Positions 61,751 to 61,803 of a DNA stretch of 61,803 nt are shown here, piece after piece; position 1 is the stretch's first letter, and each line of letters begins with the position of its first letter. The notes beneath the pieces are model-generated. The model was not told the origin of the DNA, did no database searches, and saw only the letters and a list, made by a program, of their open reading frames with translations. A program made the position numbers and the translations under genes. The DNA comes from an uncultured Anaerolineales bacterium (GTDB lineage Bacteria; Chloroflexota; Anaerolineae; Anaerolineales; UBA4823): contig CALFWB010000029.1 in assembly GCA_937928795.1 (NCBI GenBank), positions 1 to 61,803 on the forward strand. The letters are read 5' to 3'.

Positions 61751-61803
61751 GTGTGCACTCAAAAGTTGTTGGCAACATTGCTTTGTAGGACAACTCATTG
61801 AGT
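61751..61803 (+). mobile_element. 78-bp MITE-like repeat, copy 3, cut by window end
   Basis: The first 53 bp of the element (GTGTGCACTCAAAAGTTGT through the first arm of the internal palindrome) are present, in the same orientation as copy 2. It should continue about 25 bp past the window. Confidence 0.8.

Larger units (their letters stand above)
61441..61803. other. Terminal intergenic region with repeats
   Basis: Contains the dispersed imperfect palindrome at 61595-61664, a short second half of this repeat style at 61700-61740, and the partial 78-bp MITE-like copy 3 running into the window end. No gene was seen. Confidence 0.7.

Overview
The window looks like part of a chromosome of a heterotrophic bacterium, most plausibly a Chloroflexota (Anaerolineae-like) lineage. 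That placement is inferred from the gene mix: Flp-type pilin, LysM/M23 lipoproteins, DUF1015 beside serC, oligopeptide/hydantoin catabolism, and a vitamin B12-binding MerR regulator with carotenoid genes. No rRNA, tRNA, CRISPR array, phage or complete insertion sequence was seen.

Layout. 1-2083: truncated multi-PAS diguanylate cyclase. 2386-7844: light/carotenoid block, with crtB divergent from crtI, a CarH/LitR-like MerR-B12 regulator and a photolyase; both divergent promoters are visible. 7815-10081: membrane-protease operon (rhomboid, SDH-type ClpP-fold protease, coiled-coil membrane protein). 10379-12283: acetyl-CoA synthetase. 12342-25468: a 13-kb single-strand block holding two XRE-cupin regulators, a complete oligopeptide-type ABC importer, HyuA/HyuB, a hydantoin/Asp-Glu racemase, an M24 metallopeptidase and an EthD-like protein, so it reads as one uptake-and-degradation operon for a lactam/hydantoin or peptide-like nutrient. 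25756-35418: pRiA4b-ORF3-like protein, aspartase-like lyase, formiminotransferase-cyclodeaminase, an M23 lipoprotein with repeat-encoded linker, biotin ligase, M28 peptidase and a SAM-methyltransferase-like protein. 35698-44506: GH13 alpha-glucosidase, DUF1015 protein, serC, a tryptophanase-like lyase and a chemoreceptor.

44698-56137 is the most unusual stretch. It has a Flp pilin fused to a LamG/DUF1080-like domain, then an operon of four tandem paralogous lipoproteins (LysM + transglycosylase-like + M23), and a divergent large glycoside-hydrolase-like lipoprotein. 56346-61440 has a half-size EamA transporter, methylmalonyl-CoA epimerase and mutase, a VapBC-like toxin-antitoxin pair and a DUF1786 protein.

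Three dispersed repeat families run through the window: a 78-bp MITE-like element with 19-bp imperfect terminal inverted repeats and a 31-bp internal palindrome (10192-10269, 59899-59976, and 61751 to the window end); a CCCCTCTCCC-type hairpin repeat that is intergenic at 37391-37500 but is read through in frame in two M23 lipoprotein genes; and a TTCGAGCGCAGCGAGAA-type imperfect palindrome at 28789-28852 and 61595-61664.
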